Notes under the pieces: model-generated
The model's database searches: none
Told to the model about the DNA's origin: nothing
What the model saw: only the letters and a program-made list of their open reading frames with translations
Part shown: in pieces, positions 1 to 7,877 of the stretch
How the letters are laid out: every line of letters starts with the position of its first letter
How positions within the stretch are numbered: the stretch's first letter is position 1
Origin: Methylovorus menthalis
GTDB taxonomy: Bacteria; Pseudomonadota; Gammaproteobacteria; Burkholderiales; Methylophilaceae
Length of the DNA: 64,000 bases
Reading direction: 5' to 3'
NCBI RefSeq assembly: GCF_020523625.1
Contig: NZ_JAJAQH010000006.1
Span: 434,001 to 498,000, forward strand
Translations under genes and position numbers: made by a program

Positions 1-453
1 CACCTTAGCGTGGAAGAAAACCTGCTGACCGGCGGCTATGTGCGCCATCGCTCCCGTGCCAGGCTCACTGAATCGCTGGAGAAGATTTACCATTACTTCC
101 CCCGCCTCAAGCTGTTGCGGCGCAATCAGGCTGGCTATACATCCGGCGGCGAGCAGCAGATGGTGGCGATAGGTCGCGCGCTGATGGCTGAACCCAAGCT
201 GGTGCTGCTGGATGAGCCTTCCATGGGCCTGGCACCGCTGGTGGTGGAAGAGATTTTCGAGATCGTACATACGCTGAATCGCCAGCAGGGCGTGAGTTTT
301 CTGCTGGCCGAGCAGAACGCCAGCATTGCCCTCAAGTATGCGGATGTGGGGTACATCATCGAAAGCGGCCGTGTGGCGGCGGAAGGCACCACCGCCGACC
401 TGAAAAACCGCAGTGATCTGCAGGCGCTGTATCTGGGGCTGGAAGCCGCCTAG
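1..453 (+). CDS. livF: LivF-type branched-chain amino acid ABC transporter ATPase, 5' end missing
   Basis: The reading frame is open from the first base of the window, so the N-terminal part with the Walker A motif lies upstream and is not visible. What remains shows the ABC signature SGGEQQMVAIGRALM, a Walker B stretch VLLDEPSMGLAP, the switch glutamine and histidine-region AEQNAS, and the C-terminal YLG ending common in LivF proteins. Proteins of this family energise uptake of branched-chain amino acids or related compounds from the inner face of the membrane. UrtE of urea uptake is a close relative and cannot be excluded without the upstream genes. The gene converges on the leftward gene that ends at 561. 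Confidence 0.8.
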   Translation, partial: HLSVEENLLTGGYVRHRSRARLTESLEKIYHYFPRLKLLRRNQAGYTSGGEQQMVAIGRALMAEPKLVLLDEPSMGLAPLVVEEIFEIVHTLNRQQGVSFLLAEQNASIALKYADVGYIIESGRVAAEGTTADLKNRSDLQALYLGLEAA

Positions 454-560
454 ACGCAGGCTTTGGCGTGAATGATTGGTTTAAAACGTACTGGATAATT
501 GAGCGGGCTGCAGAGGCCTATCGTTAGCTGAATGGACTCGCTGGTGTAGCGTATCAGTCC

Positions 561-974
561 TCAAACATACACATCAATAGGGGGATTCTGGCTACGGTCT
601 ACTTCTGCGCTGCTGGCTTTCTGCTTCAACTCTTCGCGCATCTGGTCCAGCAGTTTCTGCTTGTCTTCCGGGCTCATGGCCTCAAAATCTTCCTTGCTGA
701 TGCCGTGCGCATGCATCCACGACCATTGCAGCTTTTCCGCGTACGACATTTTCATGTAATCCTGCAGCTCTTGTGCCGGATCACTCTTGACCGTGCTGTT
801 TTCCAGCGTTTTTTCGGATGCTGCCACGCTGCTGGCGCTGGCGGTTTGCTGCGTACTTTCTTCGGTCGTCAGCGTGCTCAGCTCCAGCGCTTTTGCCTGA
901 CTGCTATCCACACGCGTACGATAAGCCGCCGCCGCTCCCAGCGGCGTGGCAGTGATGAATGGGCTGATACTCAT
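561..974 (-). CDS. Small hypothetical protein, Ser/Thr/Ala-rich with charged C-terminal half
   Basis: A 137-residue protein that I do not recognise. The N-terminal half is low complexity, rich in Ser, Thr and Ala. The C-terminal half carries a conserved-looking charged segment (YMKMSYAEKLQWSWM, then a Lys/Glu-rich helix) and ends in DVYV. There is no signal peptide and no membrane segment. The start is supported by GGGGAG 8 bases before the ATG. The strong contrast between a disordered front and a helical back suggests a small regulatory or surface-associated protein, but no function can be assigned. Confidence 0.65.
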   Translation of the reverse strand: MSISPFITATPLGAAAAYRTRVDSSQAKALELSTLTTEESTQQTASASSVAASEKTLENSTVKSDPAQELQDYMKMSYAEKLQWSWMHAHGISKEDFEAMSPEDKQKLLDQMREELKQKASSAEVDRSQNPPIDVYV

Positions 975-1136
975 TGCAGGACTCCCCGACTCTTGTTATT
1001 GGCTGATCGCACACACGATGCGTCAGCCTTGCATCATAGTCAGCGGGGCGGTGCGGCATAGGCCGGAACAGAACGGAAATTGGCGGTTTGTTTGCGGTTA
1101 TGAAATGCGGAGCCACGTAAGTGGCCCCGATGTGAA

Positions 1137-1706
1137 TTAATGCGGGGGACTGGCAGACTGGGGCGTGTAGCTCCACTTGGGTATCCATAAAAGGGCCAGT
1201 AGCGAAACCAGCGCAATGGCAATGCTGATCCACAACATGAGCGGATAGCTTGCCATGCGTTGCGGGTAGATATGCAGTACTGCACCCAGGCCAATGGCAT
1301 TGCCGCCTGCTACAAGCACGGCGGCCGCGTAATCCTGAAAGCGGCGTGCGCGGTTGGCGCCCTGCGCCCATTGTGGATCGGTGTTGTAGCTGGGCAGGCC
1401 GTGGTCATCATTACCCAATTGCTCCAGCTGCGAAAGAAACCGGCGCAGATTGGTGATGGCGCGCTCGGTTTTGTAATTCAGAAATGCCAGGCAGGTGGAA
1501 GCCACGGGAAAGCCCAGCACCAGCCACTCCACCGGCAGGGTATCCGTGCCAGCGCCGGGCTTGAGGGCAACCAGCGCCGCCAGCAGGCTGACCGTGAGGG
1601 TGACATACAGCGTAAGCGCCTGCTGCCGCTGGTTGATGCGAGCGTTGACCTCCTGATAACCGGCAATAAAGCGGTAATTGGCGTCTACATGGTGCGGTTT
1701 GCTCAT
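1137..1706 (-). CDS. Hypothetical inner-membrane protein with about four transmembrane segments
   Basis: A 189-residue protein beginning MSKPHHVDANYRF. This start was chosen over an upstream in-frame ATG at 1739 because AAGGAG lies 10 bases before it. Two hydrophobic segments occur at about residues 32-50 and 58-76, and two more near 130-150 and 158-178, separated by a polar, arginine-rich region. The pattern suggests a four-helix membrane protein with a soluble middle loop. The family was not recognised. The gene is followed after 91 bases by the metY gene on the opposite-ending side, with no clear operon partner. Confidence 0.65.
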   Translation of the reverse strand: MSKPHHVDANYRFIAGYQEVNARINQRQQALTLYVTLTVSLLAALVALKPGAGTDTLPVEWLVLGFPVASTCLAFLNYKTERAITNLRRFLSQLEQLGNDDHGLPSYNTDPQWAQGANRARRFQDYAAAVLVAGGNAIGLGAVLHIYPQRMASYPLMLWISIAIALVSLLALLWIPKWSYTPQSASPPH

Positions 1707-1797
1707 GTCATGCGATCTCCTTGGACTGGCGTTAACCATGGGCGGGCAAGGCGATGCTTTGCGCTTGCCCGACGGATGTGGATGGATAAGGCGTGGT

Positions 1798-3069
1798 TTA
1801 AACCTCGCTTAACGCTTGTTCCAGATCGGCAATCAGGTCGTCCACATGCTCAATACCGACTGACAAGCGCACCAGGTCTTCGCTCACGCCGGCTTTTTTC
1901 AGCTCTTCCGGGCTGAGCTGGCGATGCGTTGTGGTGGCTGGGTGGCACGCCAGGCTCTTGGCATCGCCAATATTGACCAGGCGGGTGAAGAGCTTGAGCG
2001 CGTCGATAAAACGCGTGCCTCCCTCAAGGCCATGCTCGACCCCAAACGACAGGATGCCGGAGGCGCGGCCGCTCAGGTATTTATCGACCAGCGCACGGTC
2101 AGGATGGTCTGGCAGCCCGGCGTAATTGACCCATTTCACCTTGGGGTGTTGCTGCAGGTATTGGGCTATGCGCAAGGCATTGTCGCTGTGGCGCTCAATC
2201 CGCAGCGGCAGGGTTTCCAGCCCCTGCAGGATGAGGAAGCTATTGAACGGGCTGATGGCCGCCCCCGTATTGCGCAGCGGCACCACGCGGGCGCGGGCAA
2301 TATAGGCGGCGGCGCCCAGCGCTTCCACGTAGTTGACACCGTGGTAGCTGGGGTCGGGCGTATTCAGGCTGGGGAAACGTTCGGCATGTTCGCCCCAGGG
2401 AAATTTGCCGCTATCGATAATGGCGCCGCCGATGGAGTTGCCGTGGCCGCCTATGTATTTGGTCAGCGAGTGCACCACGATATCCACGCCATGCTCGAAT
2501 GGCCGCGCCAGGATAGGCGTGGCGACCGTGCTGTCGACGACTACTGGCACGCCATGGCGATGCGCATGGCGGCTGATGGCTTCAAGGTCCACCACATTGC
2601 CAAGCGGATTGCCTATGGTTTCGGCAAATACCAGCTTGGTTTTGCTATCAATCAGTTTTTCCAGTGAAGCCGGGTCGCGATAATCAAAAAAGCGCACTTC
2701 GATGCCCTGCTTGGGCAGGGTGTGGGCAAAGTAATTATAGGTGCCGCCATACAGCGTGGAGACGGAGACGATATTGTCCCCTGCCTCCGCGATGGTCTGG
2801 ATGGCATAAGTAATCGCCGCCATGCCCGAGGCCAGCGCCAGCGCGCCTATACCGCCTTCGAGCTGGGCCAGGCGTTCTTCCAGCACAGCGGTGGTTGGGT
2901 TCATGATGCGGGTGTAGATATTGCCCTGGACTTTCAGGTCAAACAGATCAGCGCCATGCTGGGTGTTATCAAAGGCATACGAGCTGGTCTGGTAGATGGG
3001 CACGGCCACCGCTTTTGTAGTGGGGTCTGGCGAATAGCCAGCGTGGATGGCAAGGGTTTCTGGTTTCAT
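1798..3069 (-). CDS. metY: O-acetylhomoserine sulfhydrylase (O-acetylhomoserine aminocarboxypropyltransferase)
   Basis: A 423-residue PLP enzyme of the Cys/Met metabolism family. The PLP-binding lysine lies in SLTKYIGGHG (Lys204), and the cofactor phosphate region is near SGMAA at residue 81. The insertion-containing length and the SLTKYIGGHGNSIGG context are typical of the sulfhydrylase branch, which makes homocysteine directly from O-acetylhomoserine and sulfide. It would allow methionine synthesis from inorganic sulfide in the cytoplasm. A gene for an SfnB-like sulfur-acquisition enzyme precedes it on the same strand, separated by 79 bases that hold a perfect 12-bp inverted repeat, so the two genes probably serve sulfur assimilation but may be separately transcribed. 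Confidence 0.92.
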   Translation of the reverse strand: MKPETLAIHAGYSPDPTTKAVAVPIYQTSSYAFDNTQHGADLFDLKVQGNIYTRIMNPTTAVLEERLAQLEGGIGALALASGMAAITYAIQTIAEAGDNIVSVSTLYGGTYNYFAHTLPKQGIEVRFFDYRDPASLEKLIDSKTKLVFAETIGNPLGNVVDLEAISRHAHRHGVPVVVDSTVATPILARPFEHGVDIVVHSLTKYIGGHGNSIGGAIIDSGKFPWGEHAERFPSLNTPDPSYHGVNYVEALGAAAYIARARVVPLRNTGAAISPFNSFLILQGLETLPLRIERHSDNALRIAQYLQQHPKVKWVNYAGLPDHPDRALVDKYLSGRASGILSFGVEHGLEGGTRFIDALKLFTRLVNIGDAKSLACHPATTTHRQLSPEELKKAGVSEDLVRLSVGIEHVDDLIADLEQALSEV

Positions 3070-3103
3070 GGTTTCTCCTGTTGCGTTGTTGTTGTGGCGT
3101 TAC

Positions 3104-3132
3104 TATAAACCCGGCGCGCGGCCGGGTTTATA
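3104..3132 (-). terminator. Perfect 12-bp stem-loop between sfnB and metY
   Basis: TATAAACCCGGC at 3104-3115 pairs perfectly with GCCGGGTTTATA at 3121-3132, leaving a 5-base loop. It lies between the stop codon of sfnB and the start of metY. The stem ends in TTTATA on both strands, so there is no clean U-tract. It may be a terminator or processing site for sfnB, or part of an operator for metY. Confidence 0.5.
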
Positions 3133-3148
3133 CCATTTGGTCAGATGC

Positions 3149-4375
3149 TTATAACCAAGGATGCCGAGGCGGATTGACCTTGTTCAGGTAGTAATTGCCG
3201 ATAGCATGGAATTTCCAGCGCACCGGATCGTGCAGCGTGTGCGTGCGGGCATTGCGCCAATGGCGGTCCAGGTTGTATTCCTCCAGTGTGGAGCGCGTGC
3301 CGCCCAGTTCAAACAGCTTGTTGCTGGCTAGCAGCGCAATCTCAGTGGTGAGTACCTTGGCCTCGGCAACAGCGATCGAGGCGGCCGCCACGCTGGCTTC
3401 GTCTGGCGTATTCGCGGCGATGGCCAGTTTGTCGGCGGCACGGTCCAACAGGGCTTCGGCGGCATGCAGACGTAATTCAAGGTCGCCAACCTGCTGAATG
3501 GTGTAAGGGTCGTCGCTGGCGCGTTCGATATCCTTGGCATCTATCCATGGCCGGGCTGACTGGCGGACATACTCGAGCGTGGCGGCAATGCTGCCGGTGG
3601 CAATACCGGCGTCGACGGCGGCCTGGATGAACTGGGAGCTGGGACCACCTATCGTGGGCCGGGCAAATGCCTGATAGATGGGCACGACATGGTTGGCCGG
3701 TACCCGCACCTGATCAATCAGCACGGTACCGCTGGCGGTGGTGCGCTGCCCAAAGCTGGACCAGTCATTGACCACCGTGAGTCCCGGTGTCCCCTGTTCT
3801 GCCAGCGCCAGATGCGGCAATCCAGCGCTATCGACCGCCACAATGGGAATCCAGTGCGCCAGCAAGGCGCCGGTGGCAAAAAACTTGGTGCCATTGACGA
3901 TGTAATCCTGGCCATCAGGCTGAATCAGCGTGGAAAACTCGGCCACCGTGCGGCCGCCTTTTTCCGAGAAGGCATTGCCAAAGCGGGCGCCGCGTAGCAC
4001 CAGATCAAAGAAGTAGCGCTTTTGCGCCTCGGTGCCATCCAGGATCAGGTGCTCAATAATCACCAGATGGTTTTGCGGCAACTGCCCGAGCGATGGGTCC
4101 ACGGCAGAAATGATCTTGATAACCTCGCCCAGGGTGCGATACGACACCCCCGCGCCACCGTATTGTTTGGGAATGGTGATGGCCCATAGGCCACTTTGCG
4201 AAAAAGCATCCAATTCCTGCACCGGCAGGCGGCGTTCGCGGTCGCGCTGGGCCGCCTCGCGAGCAAATTCGGCGGCCAGTTTGTGGGCAATCTCAATTGC
4301 TTCCGCATCCGACTGAATGCGATGAGCTGGCTGGCTTAATACAGGCTTGGGCAGGGTGTTGGGTGGTGTACTCAT
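3149..4375 (-). CDS. sfnB: SfnB-family acyl-CoA dehydrogenase-like sulfur acquisition oxidoreductase
   Basis: A 408-residue flavoprotein of the acyl-CoA dehydrogenase fold, beginning MSTPPNTLPK with AGGAGA 5 bases upstream. The longer in-frame start at 4459 would run into ompW and is rejected. The order is an N-terminal helical domain (residues 20-130), a beta domain with NGTKFFATGALLAHW, and a C-terminal helical domain ending LNKVNPPRHPWL. The sequence reads like SfnB and related dibenzothiophene desulfurisation-type enzymes, which use reduced flavin in sulfur acquisition from organosulfur compounds rather than acting on acyl-CoA. Its position beside metY and two outer-membrane proteins supports a sulfur role. 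Substrate unknown. Confidence 0.82.
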   Translation of the reverse strand: MSTPPNTLPKPVLSQPAHRIQSDAEAIEIAHKLAAEFAREAAQRDRERRLPVQELDAFSQSGLWAITIPKQYGGAGVSYRTLGEVIKIISAVDPSLGQLPQNHLVIIEHLILDGTEAQKRYFFDLVLRGARFGNAFSEKGGRTVAEFSTLIQPDGQDYIVNGTKFFATGALLAHWIPIVAVDSAGLPHLALAEQGTPGLTVVNDWSSFGQRTTASGTVLIDQVRVPANHVVPIYQAFARPTIGGPSSQFIQAAVDAGIATGSIAATLEYVRQSARPWIDAKDIERASDDPYTIQQVGDLELRLHAAEALLDRAADKLAIAANTPDEASVAAASIAVAEAKVLTTEIALLASNKLFELGGTRSTLEEYNLDRHWRNARTHTLHDPVRWKFHAIGNYYLNKVNPPRHPWL

Positions 4376-4401
4376 GAAAATCTCCTGAAATGAGGTGATA
4401 T

Positions 4402-4430
4402 GCGCAAGCGGTCTTGCAGGCCGCTTGCGC
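4402..4430 (-). promoter_or_regulatory. 10-bp stem-loop in the ompW-sfnB gap
   Basis: GCGCAAGCGG at 4402-4411 pairs perfectly with CCGCTTGCGC at 4421-4430 around a 9-base loop. It sits 10 bases past the ompW stop codon and 27 bases before the sfnB start. No U-tract follows, so a simple Rho-independent terminator is unlikely. An mRNA-stabilising 3' end for ompW or a partial transcriptional block within an operon are both plausible. Confidence 0.45.
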
Positions 4431-4439
4431 TGATAGGGA

Positions 4440-5075
4440 TTAGAAGCGATAGCCCACATTGACCGAGTAGATAAAGGGATTCACATCCACATCGCCGACA
4501 TCATTGCCATTGATGCTGACTTTGCTATTGATGCGCGCATAGCGGATGTCGGCACCTACGGTCCAGTGATCATCCAGCGCGTAGTCCAGGCCAGCCTGTA
4601 AGGCAGGGCCCCATGAGCTACCCAGCTTGAGCTTGTCGCCGCTGTCCAGTTTTTCATCGAGAAATCGTGTGTAGTTGATGCCTACGCCGACAAACGGCCG
4701 CAAGGTGGCTTCTGGCCTGAAGTGATATTGCAGGCTGAGGATAGGCGGCAGATGCTTGGCTTCACCTGCGCGGCTGCCGTTGACATCAATCTGGTGCTTG
4801 AAGGCTAAACCACCCAGCAGGTCGAGCGCCCAATGAGGCGTGATGAAATAACCGATGTTGAATGAAGGGCCGACGCGGTTACCGATATCGACTTCGGCGC
4901 TATGGTTGATGATGCTGCCGTTATCCGAGGTTGGCACAATGAAGGAGGCACCTGCGCGTAATTGCCATGGACCTGCGGTATCGCTTTCTGCCAGGGCGGG
5001 TGTCGCCACGACAAGGCCGAGCCACAGGCTACCCAGGATAAGACGTAGAGGGTGAGATAATGCAGAGTGGGACAT
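4440..5075 (-). CDS. ompW: OmpW-family outer-membrane beta-barrel protein
   Basis: A 211-residue protein with a signal peptide of about 29 residues ending ATPALA, followed by WQLRAGASFIVP. It shows the OmpW-like alternation of short amphipathic strands, the segment NIGYFITPHWALDLLGG, and a terminal aromatic residue (GYRF) that marks outer-membrane barrels. OmpW proteins form a narrow eight-stranded pore with a hydrophobic channel and are thought to pass small hydrophobic molecules. It lies 64 bases upstream of sfnB on the same strand, so it could supply an organosulfur substrate, though that is inference. Confidence 0.88.
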   Translation of the reverse strand: MSHSALSHPLRLILGSLWLGLVVATPALAESDTAGPWQLRAGASFIVPTSDNGSIINHSAEVDIGNRVGPSFNIGYFITPHWALDLLGGLAFKHQIDVNGSRAGEAKHLPPILSLQYHFRPEATLRPFVGVGINYTRFLDEKLDSGDKLKLGSSWGPALQAGLDYALDDHWTVGADIRYARINSKVSINGNDVGDVDVNPFIYSVNVGYRF

Positions 5076-5274
5076 AGTTCTTCCTTTTGTAATTAATAGG
5101 TAATTGCAAAAGTGCGAGCCATTGGTATTGGTATTGCACCCATGATCTACTTAGCAGAGATCGGGCCAGATTTAATATATTGATTTTTAACGATATTGTT
5201 TTTTTAGGGGGTTGCCTGACCAGCAGACTGCTGGCAGCGTGCTGCATAAGAAGCGACCTTGTGCAGCACGAGCA

Positions 5275-5302
5275 TAAAAAAAGCCCGTTGCGAACAACGG
5301 GC
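5275..5302 (-). terminator. Rho-independent terminator of the porin gene
   Basis: Reading leftward, GCCCGTTG and CAACGGGC form an 8-bp stem with a 4-base loop, followed directly by a run of seven T residues. It lies 50 bases downstream of the porin stop codon. The rest of the 276-base gap between the porin gene and ompW holds other imperfect and perfect dyads (for example CCAGCAG at 5220-5226 with CTGCTGG at 5228-5234) and is otherwise AT-rich upstream of ompW. Confidence 0.85.
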
Positions 5303-5351
5303 AGTGAGAGGCGCGGGGAGCCGCCGGCGCCTGATGGCGTCGGCGGGCAAA

Positions 5352-6455
5352 TTAGAAGAAATGGGCGACGTGGAAGATGACCTTTACGCCATCGATGTCA
5401 GCCTGGTTGTTGTCCTGCTGCTGTTTGAACCAGAAGGTATCAATACGCACATTGCTACCCTTGATCAGGTAGCTGGCGCCCAGGTCCAGGCGCCGGGTGT
5501 TGGTATTGGTGGTGTCGTTGTCAAAGTCCTGATACACAAACTTGGGCTGGATCTTGCCGATGCCCACCGTTTGCGCAAAGGCATAGCTGCCGGTGACAAA
5601 GTAACCTTTGCCCTGTGGTGCCAGGGTATCGCCAGTGCTGTCGTTGTTGTAGTTGTAATAGGAGGCTTCGGCACCGACGACGGCACCATTTTCCAGCGGT
5701 TTTTCCAGGCGGCCGTCTACGTTCCAGTAGCGGTAATCACCGGGGTTGGTAATGGTGCCCGCGCCATCTTTCTGGAAGCGGTAAGAGCCACCGACGGACA
5801 GGATGGATTTTGAACCATCATAGCTCGCGAGATTGTAGAAGCCGGGCTCGGTATCCCAGAAGTTGTATTGCAGGCGACCAGCAAATGACAGATTGTCTGA
5901 CTGGTTGGAACTGCCATCGCGGCGCTTGAAGGCGCCCATCTGGTATTTCAGTGCCTGACTTTCGTTGGAACCCCAGACGGTGGCGCCATCATCACGACCA
6001 CCAAAGCGGTTGGGGGCCTGCTCGACCAGCGGGAAGTCAAAGGTCGGCGGATACATCGGGGCTGAAGCGGAAGCGCGGCTGGCTGGCGGCAAAAAGCGGC
6101 CCACCCACACGTTGAAATACTTGTTCAGCTCCAGGCCAACGTGCGCATCCAGAATCTCGATCTGGTTATCGGCGGCATTGCGCGCAAAGTTGAATTCAAA
6201 CGACACATTCTCATGCACCTTGCCGTTGGTGTAGAGACGCGCTTCTTCGGTCTCAAAGTCATTGGAGCGATCTTTGCCGTTAGGCGCTGCATCCTTGATC
6301 GAACTGTAGCTGCCACGATACGCCACGCCGATGTTGATGAACTGATCTTCGTCGCGTTGGAATGTGGGTGCCGCCAGTGCCGCCGCGCTGCTCCCCAGCA
6401 AGACTGCTGAAACCGCCAGTGTTGCCCAGTATGATGTGAATAATGAGTTTTGCAT
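5352..6455 (-). CDS. Phosphate-selective (OprP/OprO-type) outer-membrane porin
   Basis: A protein of 367 residues starting MQNSLFTSYW with a signal peptide ending AAALAA. This start is preferred to the longer frame from 6563 because it gives a proper signal peptide and has AGGG about 9 bases upstream. The mature part has the VGRFLPPASR segment, many alternating aromatic strands typical of 16-stranded porins, and a terminal Phe-Phe. The family includes OprP and OprO (phosphate and polyphosphate) but many relatives carry other anions, so specificity is not known. The gene is monocistronic, with a terminator at 5275 and a possible sigma-54 site upstream. Confidence 0.85.
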   Translation of the reverse strand: MQNSLFTSYWATLAVSAVLLGSSAAALAAPTFQRDEDQFINIGVAYRGSYSSIKDAAPNGKDRSNDFETEEARLYTNGKVHENVSFEFNFARNAADNQIEILDAHVGLELNKYFNVWVGRFLPPASRASASAPMYPPTFDFPLVEQAPNRFGGRDDGATVWGSNESQALKYQMGAFKRRDGSSNQSDNLSFAGRLQYNFWDTEPGFYNLASYDGSKSILSVGGSYRFQKDGAGTITNPGDYRYWNVDGRLEKPLENGAVVGAEASYYNYNNDSTGDTLAPQGKGYFVTGSYAFAQTVGIGKIQPKFVYQDFDNDTTNTNTRRLDLGASYLIKGSNVRIDTFWFKQQQDNNQADIDGVKVIFHVAHFF

Positions 6456-6546
6456 TGTTATATACCCTGATAGTGATGGTGAAAACGTCATCGCCGCGGC
6501 CTGCAAATGCTGCACTGCAGGCAAGCTGACAAATCGAGGGTATATA

Positions 6547-6562
6547 GGCACGGAGCGTGCCA
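6547..6562 (-). promoter_or_regulatory. Possible sigma-54 promoter or dyad operator upstream of the porin gene
   Basis: Reading leftward, TGGCACG, four bases, then GTGCC matches the sigma-54 consensus TGGCACG-N4-TTGC with one mismatch at the first T of the -12 element; the GG-to-GC spacing of 10 is correct. It is about 90 bases upstream of the porin start. The same bases form a 6-bp dyad (GGCACG and CGTGCC around 3 bases), so a repressor site is an alternative reading. Confidence 0.35.
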
Positions 6563-6703
6563 TGTGTGAGCTTGTTTTAAATCAATAAGTTATTAATTTT
6601 TATGCAAAAACGACTTGCTGGATGATCAGCAGGATGACGAATGGGTGCTGGTGGGAAAGCAGGTTTTAAGCCTGGAGCCCATAAGGTATGAAGCGCGTTT
6701 AAA

Positions 6704-6723
6704 TTGCCAATTTAAATTGGCAA
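6704..6723. promoter_or_regulatory. Perfect 20-bp palindrome
   Basis: TTGCCAATTTAAATTGGCAA reads identically on both strands. It lies 11 bases beyond the stop codon of the small leftward gene that ends at 6735 and 250 bases upstream of the porin gene. It may act as an operator for a dimeric regulator or as a weak terminator. The rest of the 279-base gap 6456-6734 shows no gene that I can support. Confidence 0.4.
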
Positions 6724-6734
6724 GCATGAGATAC

Positions 6735-7010
6735 TCATCGGCTCATAGGTAGTGGGCGTGTATGCTGATTGCCTGTCAGGCATCTGCATTTTTGCTCTTG
6801 CCGAAATCGTTTCTTGTCTGCCGTGCCACCGTCATATCCCAGCTCTATGCAATATGCCCGGCAGTCTGCATCCATCTCATCCATCTTGACGTTAATCAGG
6901 CTATAAATGCCCCATGCCAAAAGGGGCATCCACCAAAGCGGCGAATGCCATGCGAGATAGGCTTTGATGACGCGCCACACTCTGGCGCGATCCAATGACC
7001 TGAATTGCAT
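6735..7010 (-). CDS. Small hypothetical single-pass membrane protein
   Basis: A 91-residue frame with one hydrophobic segment (about residues 24-40, WWMPLLAWGIYSLI) followed by a polar tail containing three cysteines and many charged residues. It starts 19 bases after the stop codon of the DUF2214-like gene on the same strand, with AAGG about 12 bases before the ATG, which fits an operon. The family is not recognised. A competing frame on the other strand (6762-6998) has no supporting context. Confidence 0.45.
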   Translation of the reverse strand: MQFRSLDRARVWRVIKAYLAWHSPLWWMPLLAWGIYSLINVKMDEMDADCRAYCIELGYDGGTADKKRFRQEQKCRCLTGNQHTRPLPMSR

Positions 7011-7029
7011 TGCTGCCTTGAATCCTTCG

Positions 7030-7464
7030 CTAAGCTAAACCAATACCTCGCGCCATCAGCACGGCCAGCAGAGGAATAATCAACAGCAGCAGCATTTCCA
7101 GCCGGATGACCATGATGATGCTTTTAGGCACAACGATACTGGATGCGGTGCTGTTTCGATGACGCAACAGGAATAGGGTGGGGTGGATGGACAGCAGGCC
7201 GATCAGCACGAACAGCGTGACCTTGGCATGAAACACCGGGTTGGCCATGTAAAACGCCGATGGCTTGCCGACAGCAAAGGCGAGCAGTAGCCCTGTCACT
7301 AGAATCACCCCGGCGGATATACCGTAAATCAGATCAATCAGTGCGACCTTCTTTAACGCAGCGGCGGACATGTCTGCCTTGAGTTGCAGATGCTCGACCA
7401 TCAGCGAGGAGGCGAGCACCAGAATGCCGATGAAGTGCAGGTATTTGACGATGACGTAACTCAT
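7030..7464 (-). CDS. DUF2214-like four-helix inner-membrane protein
   Basis: A 144-residue protein with four strongly hydrophobic segments (about residues 5-22, 42-64, 80-98 and 118-140). The opening YVIVKYLHFIGILVLASSLMVEHL and the internal FHAKVTLFVLIGLLSIHPTL are the features by which I place it in the DUF2214 group of small membrane proteins of unknown function; conserved histidines at residues 10, 25, 79 and 94 could bind haem or metal. It follows the monooxygenase-like gene after 4 bases, so the two are almost certainly co-transcribed. Confidence 0.7.
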   Translation of the reverse strand: MSYVIVKYLHFIGILVLASSLMVEHLQLKADMSAAALKKVALIDLIYGISAGVILVTGLLLAFAVGKPSAFYMANPVFHAKVTLFVLIGLLSIHPTLFLLRHRNSTASSIVVPKSIIMVIRLEMLLLLIIPLLAVLMARGIGLA

Positions 7465-7468
7465 GAGC

Positions 7469-7804
7469 TTAGCCTTTGCTAGGAGATGAAGAGGAGGTTG
7501 GGTGGTTTATCTTGCCATCACCGTATGTGCGCAGCACCTCGGAGATGATGACTTGATAGCCGTTGAGCCAATTGGCCTGGGCGGCTTTGGCTTCGAGATG
7601 CTTGGGGTGTTGCATCAGCGCTTGCAGTCCGTCCATCGTCTTCCAGTAATAAGTGTTGGCGATAAGACCGGAGCTGGGGTTTTCCCAGCTTTCTTCGCCT
7701 AGGTAGCCACTGGTTTGCCTGGCGGCTTCGGCAATGGCGTTATCCAGGGCATAAAATGCCTCGTTAAACTGTTTCTTGTCAAAAATGAATGTTGCGGAAT
7801 ACAT
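7469..7804 (-). CDS. ABM-like (antibiotic biosynthesis monooxygenase fold) small protein
   Basis: A 111-residue soluble protein. The pattern SATFIFDKKQFNEAFYALDN, then GYLGEESWENPSSG, TYYWKTMDGLQALMQHPKHLEAK and a final strand resembles the dimeric alpha-beta barrel (ABM) fold, where the tryptophan-containing middle strand and the helix preceding HPKHLEAK are typical. Such proteins include haem-degrading enzymes, quinol oxygenases and many of unknown role. The gene is directly upstream of, and nearly touching, the DUF2214-like gene. Confidence 0.6.
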   Translation of the reverse strand: MYSATFIFDKKQFNEAFYALDNAIAEAARQTSGYLGEESWENPSSGLIANTYYWKTMDGLQALMQHPKHLEAKAAQANWLNGYQVIISEVLRTYGDGKINHPTSSSSPSKG

Positions 7805-7877
7805 GCCTAACCCCGGGAAAGCTTGAATTTAAAAGTGAAATGCATAGCAATAAATGATTCAGCCTGCAGGTATGAAT

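Noticed and set aside
5105-5121. Sigma-54-like TGGC...TTGCA pair upstream of ompW
   Set aside because: The spacing between the GG and GC elements is 11 rather than 10 bases, which sigma-54 does not tolerate.
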